Shown one piece after another: positions 9,452-17,777 of a stretch of DNA of 64,000 nucleotides (its first letter is position 1; each line of letters begins with the position of its first letter). The stretch comes from Haladaptatus cibarius D43. GTDB lineage: Archaea; Halobacteriota; Halobacteria; Halobacteriales; Haladaptataceae. The DNA lies in NCBI RefSeq assembly GCF_000710615.1, contig NZ_JDTH01000010.1:1-64000 (forward strand), read 5' to 3'. The notes under the pieces are model-generated. The model had not been told where the DNA came from. It searched no databases and saw only the letters and a list, made by a program, of their open reading frames with translations. The position numbers were made by a program, and so were the translations under genes.

Positions 9452-10335
9452 GTTACAGACGAACCGTAGTCGGGTTGAAGCCATCGGCGTCCGTGAGCGT
9501 GATGTCCGTCTCGTGGAAGTTACAGACGAACCGTAGTCGGGTTGAAGCCCCAACTACCGGAGTGGTAGTTTTCTAGCGAAACGGTTACAGACGAACCGTA
9601 GTCGGGTTGAAGCTGGTTCATTGCGCTGATGGCGATGGTCGGTGGATGCGTTACAGACGAACCGTAGTCGGGTTGAAGCAGCATACCCGAGTCACTGAAA
9701 CATCGCTTGGACGTGGTTACAGACGAACCGTAGTCGGGTTGAAGCCGGCGCTGGCGTCGGACAGCCCCCGCTCTGGGCGTGTTACAGACGAACCGTAGTC
9801 GGGTTGAAGCCTCCCGACGAGCAGTTCGAAAGCGCGCCCGGACTGTTACAGACGAACCGTAGTCGGGTTGAAGCGTAGATCGGGAGGAAAAGGCGGGCGT
9901 GTCGCCTGCGGTTACAGACGAACCGTAGTCGGGTTGAAGCGATGCCAAGGCTGGCAACGAAGGTGATCAGGATCACGGTTACAGACGAACCGTAGTCGGG
10001 TTGAAGCCACATCAACGGTGCCGAACTCGTCTTTGTCACGCCGGTTACAGACGAACCGTAGTCGGGTTGAAGCTACCGATAACGTATGCTGTTGGAGTAA
10101 GTGTATTCCGTTACAGACGAACCGTAGTCGGGTTGAAGCTCTGGATTGTCGCGGCGATGTGCCACCTGCTCGGGGTTACAGACGAACCGTAGTCGGGTTG
10201 AAGCTCAGGCTCACTCGTGCTGATGACCCGTCCCCGCTGGTTACAGACGAACCGTAGTCGGGTTGAAGCTCCGTGAGACCATCAGTCGATGGCCCGGCCG
10301 AGGGCGTTACAGACGAACCGTAGTCGGGTTGAAGT
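9452..10335 (+). CRISPR. CRISPR array, 14 repeats and 13 spacers
   Basis: Direct repeats of 30 bp (starting GTTACAGACGAACC, ending CGGGTTGAAGC) begin at 9452, 9519, 9584, 9650, 9716, 9781, 9845, 9911, 9978, 10044, 10110, 10175, 10240 and 10306. The first 13 copies are identical; the last ends in T instead of C, as expected at the leader-distal end. Spacers are 34-37 bp and all different. The repeat is of the haloarchaeal type I-B kind, matching the adjacent cas genes. Transcription should run rightwards from the leader. Confidence 0.99.
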
Positions 10336-10622
10336 TGAGTTTTTTGTCCCCATGTTGGATTTGCGACGACTGTCCTAGCTTTCGGCTTGGATGTACCGCT
10401 CAGTGGATAGAGGTCGGCGGTGATACCGATGTTGAGATAACAGCTCCTGCGAAGATCATCGTCGAAGCAAAAAGTCGAGGGAGTTCAATTGGTGTTCGGA
10501 GTCTTAAAGCAACTCGAATCGAAGGCCACAGAGATAGTCGTAGAGCAGATCACACAATTGTCGTGTGCCCTCACTTCCCACTCAGGGAATTACTCGTTAG
10601 TTCATATAGAAAATATAAATAA
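10336..10622 (+). pseudogene. Remnant of a PD-(D/E)XK nuclease-like gene
   Basis: An open reading stretch continues directly out of the last repeat. From about 10417 it reads GGDTDVEITAPAKIIVEAKS, then SIGVRSLKATRIEGHRDSRR and ADHTIVVCPHF. The D-x(n)-(I/V)EAK pattern, followed by a helix and a strand (ADHTIVV), resembles a restriction-endonuclease-like core. There is no start codon of its own, since the frame comes from the repeat, and the sequence turns AT-rich and stops at 10622. I read it as the middle of a broken nuclease or related gene. The family is an inference. Confidence 0.42.
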
Positions 10623-10670
10623 TTAGGATAAGTATTTTTATTTATATTTATGAAAATTACTATTAATATA

Positions 10671-10877
10671 TTATCCATCACAAATTTCCTCAACAACAAG
10701 TTCGTAGACCTTTGGGAAGTTTGCCTCAAGGAAATCAATATCATCACTGAGTCGTTTTTTGATGCGGTTTCTGACAGTTGATTCGACTTTGTACCGATAG
10801 TTATCAGAAACATCAGCGTTACCTCCGATAATTTCTCTTTCTCGGTCAGTGAGGAGAGCACGGCCTTCGTCGCTCAT
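10671..10877 (-). CDS. Small conserved haloarchaeal protein
   Basis: About 68 aa from the ATG at 10875-10877 (MSDEGRALLTDREREIIGG); an in-frame ATG at 10904 would add nine residues. The charged sequence with SDNYRYKVESTVRNRIKKRL looks like a short helical protein of a type I recall from many haloarchaea, with no function known to me. It is transcribed towards the array, away from the block at 11155. The intergenic region in front of it contains three TACT-N6-AGTA boxes that may control it or its divergent neighbour. Confidence 0.7.
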   Translation of the reverse strand: MSDEGRALLTDREREIIGGNADVSDNYRYKVESTVRNRIKKRLSDDIDFLEANFPKVYELVVEEICDG

Positions 10878-10947
10878 GTTTGGTGGTGTTTCGTCTGCTC
10901 TCATATATTCCTCCGTATTGTAGGTGGATTCACCCCTACAAACACCT

Positions 10948-11011
10948 TACTCTTGGAAGTATATACTCTATGAAGTAATCATTAAGAGGTTAGAGGATAC
11001 TCTATAAAGTA
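10948..11011. promoter_or_regulatory. Three TACT-N6-AGTA boxes (operator candidate)
   Basis: Three copies of a 14-bp imperfect palindrome: TACTCTTGGAAGTA (10948-10961), TACTCTATGAAGTA (10964-10977) and TACTCTATAAAGTA (10998-11011). The first two are 16 bp apart and the second and third 34 bp apart. They lie between the divergent genes at 10877 (-) and 11155 (+), so they could bind one regulator acting on either side. Function is inferred from repetition and position only. Confidence 0.55.
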
Positions 11012-11154
11012 AGAAGCGTGGATTCTGGTACAGAAACCAGACGGCGCTGGAGACGCCGCCCGCGCTTCTGCGCTCACAGAAGCATGACTAGCAATACCCC
11101 TGCCGTAGAAAAACGCATCGACTACCAACCACCATTTTTCCGAGGACACCACTA

Positions 11155-11649
11155 ATGGCGTCCTCCGACGAGAAACCCAACGGCGGGCTGCTCTCCCTCG
11201 AGGCCCAATTCGGCGAAAAAGTCTTCGAACCCGTCAAGCGCCTCGAACCCACACCCGAAACCGCCACTCAAGACCCAGACCAACCCACGCCCGACACCGA
11301 CGAGGCGATCACTCGCGCGTACCTCGTCGAACTCCGCGTGGGCTTTCAAACCCGAACCAAAACCACCAGCCAAGCGCCCTCCCTGTACTGCATCTACGCC
11401 ACGCCGGACTGCCAACGTTTCTTCGAACGTCGCCTCCACATCGACTATGACGAGGGCGGCTTCCAGATTCCCGAGGACACCGACACCTACCGCTCGGTCG
11501 CCACCACCAAAACGGGCAATCCGAACCTCCCCTCGACACCACCGGGCGAAACCCACGCAGAAACCCGCACCCACTACCAGTCCATCCTCGAACGGTGCTA
11601 CGGGATCGACGCCACCACCCACACCACCACAACTGAGGTGCGCGCGTAG
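11155..11649 (+). CDS. Unrecognised plasmid-type protein, 164 aa
   Basis: I do not recognise this protein. It is Pro/Thr-rich at the start and end, with a compact middle (ITRAYLVELRVGFQTRT, SLYCIYATPDCQRFFERRLH). Two cysteines lie in CIYATPDC. There is no signal peptide or membrane segment. The start at ATG 11155 is the first in frame. The region is GC-richer than its surroundings, which together with the next genes suggests a block with its own history. A 7-bp stem (11702-11708 with 11717-11723) follows the stop. Confidence 0.6.
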   Translation: MASSDEKPNGGLLSLEAQFGEKVFEPVKRLEPTPETATQDPDQPTPDTDEAITRAYLVELRVGFQTRTKTTSQAPSLYCIYATPDCQRFFERRLHIDYDEGGFQIPEDTDTYRSVATTKTGNPNLPSTPPGETHAETRTHYQSILERCYGIDATTHTTTTEVRA

Positions 11650-11910
11650 ATGCACCCCACCGAACGCCCTTTCCAGAGAGCGCTAGCTGTCGGCACACAA
11701 CCTCACGACAATTCGTTCGTGAGACAGAATGCATTCCTATCAGAATTAGCACTTATATGCGTAAAGTATATCCACCTAGTCGCGAAGCTGCAACCAAGGC
11801 GTACGAGCCTGAATCGCCAGCGGGCGTATCCTTATCGACCACGACGCAGCCACGACGTACCGCACTCCACGAGCACCAGCCACCGGCAACGCCACACTTG
11901 GTTCCCACCC
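11650..11910. other. Intergenic with hairpin and TATA-like promoter
   Basis: Holds a CTCACGA/TCGTGAG stem with an 8-base loop (11702-11723), then an AT-rich TATA-like stretch (ACTTATATGC, 11751-11760; AGTATAT, 11766-11772). This is a plausible terminator for the gene at 11155 followed by the promoter of the overlapping operon that starts near 11911. A 60-codon frame beginning at 11757 overlaps the TATA-like box and is probably not a gene. Confidence 0.4.
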
Positions 11911-12027
11911 ATGAAACTCACACCACGGAACCCCAGTAAGCGACGACGACTCCAGCCCGACCTCACTCCTGAACACACGACCCTCACCACACCTGACGAG
12001 GACCCAGACAACTGGAGGCGAGCGTAA
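11911..12027 (+). CDS. Small basic protein, 38 aa, start of overlapping operon
   Basis: A short frame starting MKLTPRNPSKRRRLQPDL and ending DPDNWRRA. I do not recognise it. The support is the arrangement: its stop overlaps the next start as TAATG, and the following two junctions are ATGA overlaps, so four frames are chained. The Arg/Lys-rich start could bind nucleic acid, but this is speculation. No clear ribosome-binding site precedes it. Confidence 0.45.
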   Translation: MKLTPRNPSKRRRLQPDLTPEHTTLTTPDEDPDNWRRA

Positions 12028-12464
12028 TGGCCCACCACGATTGTGAGCCACCGCGCAAACCAACACAGGACACCGACCACGAGTGGTCACCAGACGACGA
12101 AATCACGGCAGCCGAAATCGAAGAAACATTCGATCAGTGCCCCCACTGTGGCACGTACATCGTTCAATGCGATGGGTCACACTCCTGCATTCCAGCCGAC
12201 TACCAGCCCCATGCAGACGAGCCGGAACGTCGCCGTCGCATTGAGGCCAGCCCCTTCCCTGACGACGAGGAGGTGCTCGTCCTCGATCAGCCGACGAGCA
12301 GGGCCTACGCCTACCACGAACCCAACAACGAGAACAAACCACTCTGTTGGCCCCACACTGACGGCACATTTGCCACCCTCTCACGAGCAGCAGCACACGA
12401 CCAACTCCAATCGCCCTGCCAGCGCTGTGAGCGCATTCGGCAAAAACGGGAGGCAGACCAATGA
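12027..12464 (+). CDS. Putative zinc-ribbon protein, 145 aa
   Basis: I do not recognise the family. The sequence shows CPHCGTYIVQCDGSHSC (about residues 38-54), a CxxC pair followed by two more Cys and a His, and a second Cys set near the end (PLCWPH, SPCQRC). This suggests zinc binding and possibly nucleic-acid contact. It starts in a TAATG overlap with the 38-aa frame and ends in an ATGA overlap with the next gene. It is rich in His, Pro and acidic residues. Confidence 0.65.
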   Translation: MAHHDCEPPRKPTQDTDHEWSPDDEITAAEIEETFDQCPHCGTYIVQCDGSHSCIPADYQPHADEPERRRRIEASPFPDDEEVLVLDQPTSRAYAYHEPNNENKPLCWPHTDGTFATLSRAAAHDQLQSPCQRCERIRQKREADQ

Positions 12465-12793
12465 CCGACCGAGAGACGGTTCTCGGACTCGCGTGCACGG
12501 ATCCAATCCAAATCCGTACCAAGCATCGCACGTTGACGGGCATCGTCTATCAGTGTGAGTACCATGAACCCGAACTCACCTGCCGCGGCCCCGAGCCCGG
12601 TGAGCACGTGCTGTACGTTGCGACACCGACCCACGATCTCTACCGCCTGCAGTACCGTTACTACGACGAGATCGAGCACACCGAGGCCACACTCGAACAC
12701 TACGATCTCTCACCGAGTGGGCGCTACACCTGGCTTCGGACGGGTGCCCGTGTCGAGTGCATCACCAACCCGAGAGGAGGTGAGCAAGCATGA
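12461..12793 (+). CDS. Unrecognised protein, 110 aa
   Basis: Starts in an ATGA overlap with the upstream zinc-ribbon gene and ends in another with the next one. The sequence is a run of probable short strands (IQIRTKHRTLTGIVYQCEYH, EHVLYVATPTHDLYRLQYRY, RYTWLRTGARVECIT), suggesting a small beta-barrel domain. No family is recognised. Tight coupling implies it is made in step with its neighbours. Confidence 0.62.
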   Translation: MTDRETVLGLACTDPIQIRTKHRTLTGIVYQCEYHEPELTCRGPEPGEHVLYVATPTHDLYRLQYRYYDEIEHTEATLEHYDLSPSGRYTWLRTGARVECITNPRGGEQA

Positions 12794-14001
12794 GTACCCA
12801 CGAGCATTCAATCGTGCCGAAGCCACTGAACCCACGTGATCCGGAAACACTTACCCGACGCCTCTCGCCAGGTGACCACGTTCGTATCACGACGACCGAC
12901 CTGCCGCGAACGATCTGCACGGTCAGTGAGACGAACCCACCGACGAGCCACGCACCGCAACTCGTCCTGACGGCACCGCCGATCACCACGACTGCACAGA
13001 ACGACGTCCAGCAAGCCACCTTCCACTGCACTGCCAGCCACTCCAATTCGCCCATGACTGTTCTCGAGTACACCCACACCGCTAGCGACACGACTGCCCG
13101 CTGTATCGGTTCGCTCACCACGATTGCTCACCTCCCGCGGCTCTCAAACCAGGAGACGACACTGCGGCCACAGTGGAGGTGTCTCGCGATGAGTAACACC
13201 ACCGCTTCCGGAGTATCCAGTACCCTCGATGCAGACGATATCTCGGCCGGTAAACTCGCCAAACACGTCCAGTTGCTCACCGACCGAATCGACGACCTTG
13301 AACAAGAAGTTGCCATGAAAGACGAACGAATTGATGATCTCGAACACCGGGTTGAGGAACTCGAAGACTATCGCACAGAGGCGGCGAAAGAACGTGCCCA
13401 AGATCGACAAAAGCTCAGTCGTCTCGAAGAGACGACCGAGACTATACAGACAGATGTCGACGACCTCGCCGAAGCTGAAGAGAAGAACAGTCGCGTACGG
13501 GCGTCGGTCTCGCGGCTAATCAATCTCGTGCGCGATTACGAGACCGAAGAGAGTGTTGACGACGATTCGCCGAATCTCGTTGCGGAAGCGTCGAATGCCG
13601 GTCGACAACTCTTCGAGACAGTGCAGCGTTCAGAACAGAACACTGAACTCGTCAACTTCCGCGAGAAGCGTGCCGAGAGTCAGCAAGTCGAGGACAAGTA
13701 TCTCAACGTGCTCGAGCACGCCAAGAACGTCGCCAAGACGAACGACGTGATGGTTGCACGGTTAGGCTATCGGGAAGTCGCGACCCACTACGGCTGTGCG
13801 TACAAGAACGACGGCTATCGCGTCATGGAGGAAATGGCCGAACGTGTCCCCGGTGTGACCTACAAAGAGTCACGGACGCTGTGTGTAGACGACGCGATGG
13901 GTGTCGGTAGTCACCACATCGAGATCGCGTTCGCACATCCCGATTTAGCCGGATGGATGCGCGCCCACGAAGCCAACGCGGAACGAAACGGAGGGCGCTA
14001 A
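12790..14001 (+). CDS. Coiled-coil protein with N-terminal extension (possible fusion), 403 aa
   Basis: The first ~133 residues are Thr/Pro-rich with probable strands (LSPGDHVRITTTDLPRTICT) and resemble the preceding gene in style. From residue 134 there is a second start, MSNTTASGVSSTLDADDI, then a coiled coil of about 100 residues (LTDRIDDLEQEVAMKDERID, DLEHRVEELEDY) and a compact C-terminal part (VMVARLGYREVATHYGCAYK). The internal ATG at 13189 has its own ribosome-binding site GGAGGTG (13175-13181), so a shorter 270-aa product is likely to be made as well or instead. Function unknown; haloarchaeal plasmids carry similar coiled-coil proteins. Confidence 0.7.
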   Translation: MSTHEHSIVPKPLNPRDPETLTRRLSPGDHVRITTTDLPRTICTVSETNPPTSHAPQLVLTAPPITTTAQNDVQQATFHCTASHSNSPMTVLEYTHTASDTTARCIGSLTTIAHLPRLSNQETTLRPQWRCLAMSNTTASGVSSTLDADDISAGKLAKHVQLLTDRIDDLEQEVAMKDERIDDLEHRVEELEDYRTEAAKERAQDRQKLSRLEETTETIQTDVDDLAEAEEKNSRVRASVSRLINLVRDYETEESVDDDSPNLVAEASNAGRQLFETVQRSEQNTELVNFREKRAESQQVEDKYLNVLEHAKNVAKTNDVMVARLGYREVATHYGCAYKNDGYRVMEEMAERVPGVTYKESRTLCVDDAMGVGSHHIEIAFAHPDLAGWMRAHEANAERNGGR

Positions 14002-14459
14002 TTATAGCGTTGTAATCACGGGGTTCGAAGAACCCCCACTCGGGCGGCACCACCATACGAGATTCACACCGCGTTGTCGGTGACACATGGTGGTAGTAAT
14101 CGGTTGGTTACGGTGGAGTGCGTCTTTTTCTGCGTCTTTTTCTGCGAAACAGAGGGGGTCGCGTTCGCGATCCCCCTCTATTACAACGGTATAATCGACT
14201 ACCATGAGAACGACAAATGACAACAATGTAGCGAAGTATCGAGGACAAAATCTTCGCCCTAATGCGTTTCTCTGAACCGATTTTCGAAGCCACTTCTCCA
14301 CTCGGCTGCCATTACCTCGCCCTCAAACGCTGCTAACAGCTTTCACAGGAAACGATTGACTGCTATCCCGTCCACGAGTACCATAGCATATAGAAACCAT
14401 TTATATCGACGTAGTTTGCTCCGAGCTAATACCTTACATGACCACTACATCCATATCAG
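14002..14459. other. Intergenic: two hairpins and a 12-bp tandem repeat
   Basis: No gene seen. A 7-bp perfect stem GGGGTTC/GAACCCC with GAA loop (14020-14036) sits 18 bases after the stop of the coiled-coil gene and may end its transcript. A 12-bp unit (CGTCTTTTTCTG) is repeated exactly in tandem at 14121-14144, directly followed by a strong GC-rich stem-loop (14151-14179; AGAGGGGGTCGCG with its near-complement). A TATA-like TTTATAT stretch at about 14399 may serve the next gene. Confidence 0.6.
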
Positions 14460-15857
14460 ATGATGGCAACCAATGCTCTTTCAGTAGAAAACACGCGCGA
14501 CATTGAATCATTTGTGAGTGAATGGGTTCGTGACGAAGGTGTTCCTGGTGTAAGTGTAGCGATTGTCGACGACACGGATTGTCTCTATACCGATGGGTTT
14601 GGGGCACGTAACCTAGAAACAAACGCACCAGCGACGCCAGAGACGCTCTATGGCATCGGCTCTTGCACCAAGTCAATTACCACTGTAGCGATTTTACAAC
14701 TCGCTGAAGACAGCCAGCTCACACTTGATGATCCAGTTGACGACTACCTTCCATACCTCCGTGAGGTCAACGCGGACTCAATCAGGATCCATGAGCTGCT
14801 CACGCATTCGTCGGGAATGCCCAGCGATGGCAGTCTTTCAGCCCTCATCACACGACTCACAGGCCGCAGTGACCAGGATCCAGATCAGCCATTGAGCAGT
14901 GATGACGATTTTCGACGACACATCGAGGGATCTGTCGATGAACGACTGACTGATCGTGACCGGTTTTTCTACTATAACACGGGCTATTATCTCCTCGGCA
15001 AGGTCATAGAAGCAGTCACCGAGCAACCGTATGCAGAGTATATTCGCGACCAGATTCTCGAACCACTGGCGATGACTCAGTCGTTATTTTCCGAAGCAGA
15101 CTTTGAGACGGTTGAAGATCGAATGACACCGTATAACCAAGAGGATGGAACAGCTGTCGAGGGCAAGTTAGCTTTCGATGAACGACTGTATGCCGCGGGC
15201 GGAATGATTAGCTCGGTCAGAGAGATGGCAAACTACCTTCAGATGTTCCTACGGGAAGGAACGTTTGACGATCACGAGATACTCTCATCGGAATCGATCG
15301 AATCGATGACCAAGCCGTATGCAACACGTGAGGAGTATCTCGACGAACGCGAACAGGGTTATGGGTATGGCGTCGCTGTCGAGTCATTTCTTACCGACAC
15401 ACTGGTTAACCACGGTGGGATGATGGGAACGACCACAGCCTGGTTTGGCTATTTGGTTGATGCTGGAATTGGTGTCGTAACGATGTGCAACACTGCTCCC
15501 GAGAAACGTCCCTCTGATGTAGGAAAGGCGCTTCTCGCCATTGTACAGGATGAATCGCCAGCAACAGTGGTGCCAACGTATATGCTTGAGCAGAAAGCAG
15601 AACCATTACTTGGAGAATATGCATCGTATCATGGTATCCGAACGGCAACCGTCTCAAAGAGGAGTGGCGGCCTCCATATTTCATTTGACGATCCAGGATG
15701 GTCAGCTGATCACTACGTCTATCCCGAGCGACTACAACCGGACGACTATCAGTACTCATTTGTCACCGACACTGGAAAGCAGGTGCCAGTAGAGTTTCGC
15801 ATTGACGATGACGCAGTGAGTATGCTGTTTCAGCGGTGGCAGCTCCACAAAGAGTGA
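14460..15857 (+). CDS. Serine hydrolase, beta-lactamase/DD-peptidase family
   Basis: A 465-aa member of the class C beta-lactamase-like family of serine hydrolases. The nucleophile motif SxxK is SCTK (68-71, in YGIGSCTKSITTV), the YxN motif is in FYYNTGYYLLG (about 170), and the third motif is VNHGGMMG. A C-terminal extension of about 100 residues follows the catalytic domain. No signal peptide is visible, so it is probably cytoplasmic and may act as an esterase or peptidase rather than on peptidoglycan, which haloarchaea lack. The substrate cannot be told. Confidence 0.85.
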   Translation: MMATNALSVENTRDIESFVSEWVRDEGVPGVSVAIVDDTDCLYTDGFGARNLETNAPATPETLYGIGSCTKSITTVAILQLAEDSQLTLDDPVDDYLPYLREVNADSIRIHELLTHSSGMPSDGSLSALITRLTGRSDQDPDQPLSSDDDFRRHIEGSVDERLTDRDRFFYYNTGYYLLGKVIEAVTEQPYAEYIRDQILEPLAMTQSLFSEADFETVEDRMTPYNQEDGTAVEGKLAFDERLYAAGGMISSVREMANYLQMFLREGTFDDHEILSSESIESMTKPYATREEYLDEREQGYGYGVAVESFLTDTLVNHGGMMGTTTAWFGYLVDAGIGVVTMCNTAPEKRPSDVGKALLAIVQDESPATVVPTYMLEQKAEPLLGEYASYHGIRTATVSKRSGGLHISFDDPGWSADHYVYPERLQPDDYQYSFVTDTGKQVPVEFRIDDDAVSMLFQRWQLHKE

Positions 15858-16136
15858 CAGTGGCAGCAGAATTCGGCACGATTCATCGGTTTCCCGATTC
15901 AGATTTCCGGCTCTGTTTAAATCCTCATCAGCTGATAGAATTGGTCTGCTGAATACAGAGGATACATGCAGCAGAGCATTATCTACAGGAGAAATAGACC
16001 TAGTTCACATAACGGCGGTCCCCTCCGGCGCCGTGGCTGCCTTCAAGAAGGCGCACAACGTAGATACATACCGTCTGATAAGGTTCCGGCCCTTCTATCG
16101 TCTATATTGAATAGTCGTGATGAACAAGAGGATTCT
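15858..16136. other. Intergenic, no gene seen
   Basis: Contains a small GCCTTC-AA-GAAGGC stem near 16040 and short GC-rich stretches. The frame that leads into the next gene is open from 15966 but codes a low-quality sequence, so it is treated as untranslated. Confidence 0.4.
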
Positions 16137-16691
16137 ATGACCAACCTCATCTACTTCATCAATTCATCACTCGACGGCTACATCGCCGACGAGAACGGTA
16201 ACTTCGACTGGTCAGAACCATCCGAGGACGCGCATGCCTTCTTCAACGACCACCAGCGATCGGTCGGCACCTCCCTTATTGGCCGTCGCATGTATGAGAC
16301 GATGCAAGTGTGGGACACCTTTGTTCTCGACGACCTCTCCGAGGTAGAACGCGAGTTCGCCGAGGCGTGGGGGGATACCGACAAGGTCGTCTATTCAACC
16401 ACTCTGGACACCGTGCCGGAACCGCGGACCCACCTGGAGCAGACGTTCGACCCCGAGGTGGTACAAGCCATGAAAGACCAAGCCGACCGCGACCTGTCCA
16501 TCGGTGGCCCCAGTCTCGCTTCCGAGGCCATCCGCGCAGGTCTGGTGGACCGGTATGTACTGCGCTTGGTTCCGACGATCGTCGGTGGGGGAACCCGAGC
16601 CCTCCCCGACGCAACGCGGGTCGACCTCGCTCTCAACACGACACGTCGTTTCGAGGACGGCTCCGTCCTCGTCGACTACAGCCTCCGATGA
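16137..16691 (+). CDS. Dihydrofolate reductase family protein
   Basis: A 184-aa protein of the DHFR/RibD C-terminal fold, NADPH-dependent reductases of uncertain substrate. MTNLIYFINSSLDGYIADEN is the typical N-terminal strand and loop, SLIGRRMYETM carries the GRxTYE-like helix, and DLSIGGPSLASEAIRAGLVD with VGGGTRALP gives the cofactor-binding GG and the end of the domain. I take ATG 16137 as start because residues upstream do not fit the family. It has no operon partner. Confidence 0.86.
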   Translation: MTNLIYFINSSLDGYIADENGNFDWSEPSEDAHAFFNDHQRSVGTSLIGRRMYETMQVWDTFVLDDLSEVEREFAEAWGDTDKVVYSTTLDTVPEPRTHLEQTFDPEVVQAMKDQADRDLSIGGPSLASEAIRAGLVDRYVLRLVPTIVGGGTRALPDATRVDLALNTTRRFEDGSVLVDYSLR

Positions 16692-16897
16692 CCAGATCAC
16701 CCCTAACCAGGCAGCGGAATAGATCGACCGAGAAGTCACCGTCAGGAGAGTGCGGTTTGATTCTGACGACACTGTTCACATCTTCTATTTGCGAGATGTT
16801 ACAGGAGAGATCCACCTTTCCGTGTTCTGTATCGTTTGCACTCGTCCGGGATGGAACCAACGTAAGTATATTAGTCATCGCTCGCAAACACTAACCC

Positions 16898-17332
16898 ATG
16901 AAGCGGACGATCGACACGGACATCGACGGCATTGATGTCACTCGGCTCCAGTCATATCTTTCCCAGACTGAAGTCACGTTCGCTCTTTTATTTGGCTCTC
17001 ATGCCCGTGAGACGGCAACACCGACATCCGATGTGGATATTGCACTCCACTTCCCGGATCAACTTGACGCCCGTGAGCGGTTTCAACGACGGAATCGAAT
17101 CGATGCTGACCTCCAAGCGTATGCCGAAGGTTTTGTCGACGTAAGCGACATCGAACAGCTCCCATTGAACGTCGTTCATTCAGCAGTCCGTGATGGAATA
17201 CTCCTCGTCGGGGATGAAACAGCCGTAGACGACTATCGCGAACAAATCGAACAAGAGTACGGTGCAACCGCTGATGAGCGAAAGCGAGAACGTCAGGAGT
17301 TCATCGACCGGCTTGCGAGCGGTGACGTCTGA
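16898..17332 (+). CDS. mntA: MntA-type nucleotidyltransferase antitoxin
   Basis: A 144-aa minimal nucleotidyltransferase. The signature GSHARETATPTSDVDIALHF (GS...DxD) holds the catalytic aspartates. In MntA-HepT pairs the enzyme adds AMP to a Tyr of the HepT toxin and silences it. The next gene starts at the base following its stop codon and encodes HepT, so the two are a bicistronic module. The N-terminus is somewhat longer than in the smallest members. Confidence 0.88.
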   Translation: MKRTIDTDIDGIDVTRLQSYLSQTEVTFALLFGSHARETATPTSDVDIALHFPDQLDARERFQRRNRIDADLQAYAEGFVDVSDIEQLPLNVVHSAVRDGILLVGDETAVDDYREQIEQEYGATADERKRERQEFIDRLASGDV

Positions 17333-17764
17333 ATGGTTGATGAGGAGATTTTCGTCGATAAGCTCCAATACATCAACCAATATACCGGCGATTTGCGGCA
17401 GATGCGTGGACAATCACGAGACCAGTATCTGAACGATATGGTTCGGCAGCGGGCAGTCGAGCGAACGCTGATGAATCTCATCCAAGCGTGTATCGATCTC
17501 GCCCAGCACATCCGTGCCACAGAGGATTTCTCATCGAGTGAAACGGCAAAACAAGAGATACAGGCCCTTGGTGAGGCAGGGATCATCACGAGTGAAACAC
17601 AGATGAAGCTGGAGGAAGCCGTTGGGTTCCGCAATATCCTCGCCCATCGTTACGGTGACGTTGATCAGGAAGTCGTATTTGACGTCCTTCAAGACGATCT
17701 CCAGTGGTTTGAGCGGTTTCAACAGGAGTTGGCACAGTGGTTCCAGCAACAGAACAGCACATGA
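17333..17764 (+). CDS. hepT: HepT-like ribonuclease toxin
   Basis: A 143-aa all-helical HEPN ribonuclease. The motif RNILAHRYGD (R-x4-6-H-x-Y) holds the catalytic Arg and His and the Tyr that the antitoxin modifies. It starts at the base after the mntA stop. HepT-MntA modules stabilise plasmids or act in abortive defence in other prokaryotes; which applies here is not visible. Both genes look intact. Confidence 0.88.
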   Translation: MVDEEIFVDKLQYINQYTGDLRQMRGQSRDQYLNDMVRQRAVERTLMNLIQACIDLAQHIRATEDFSSSETAKQEIQALGEAGIITSETQMKLEEAVGFRNILAHRYGDVDQEVVFDVLQDDLQWFERFQQELAQWFQQQNST

Positions 17765-17777
17765 ATCAACACCTAGA

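Noticed and set aside
9520-10257. Open frames with repeated peptide units (such as NRSRVEA or LQPDYGSSVT) across the CRISPR array
   Set aside because: They are translations of the CRISPR repeats and spacers, not proteins.
9452-10335. Self-targeting spacers against this window
   Set aside because: By eye no spacer matched another part of the window; a proper search would be needed to exclude it.
11152-11752. Open frames on the - strand opposite the 164-aa gene
   Set aside because: Gly/Val/Arg-rich composition typical of antisense reading of GC-rich coding DNA.
11757-11939. 60-codon frame before the overlapping operon
   Set aside because: Its start overlaps a TATA-like box and it overlaps the better supported 38-aa frame.
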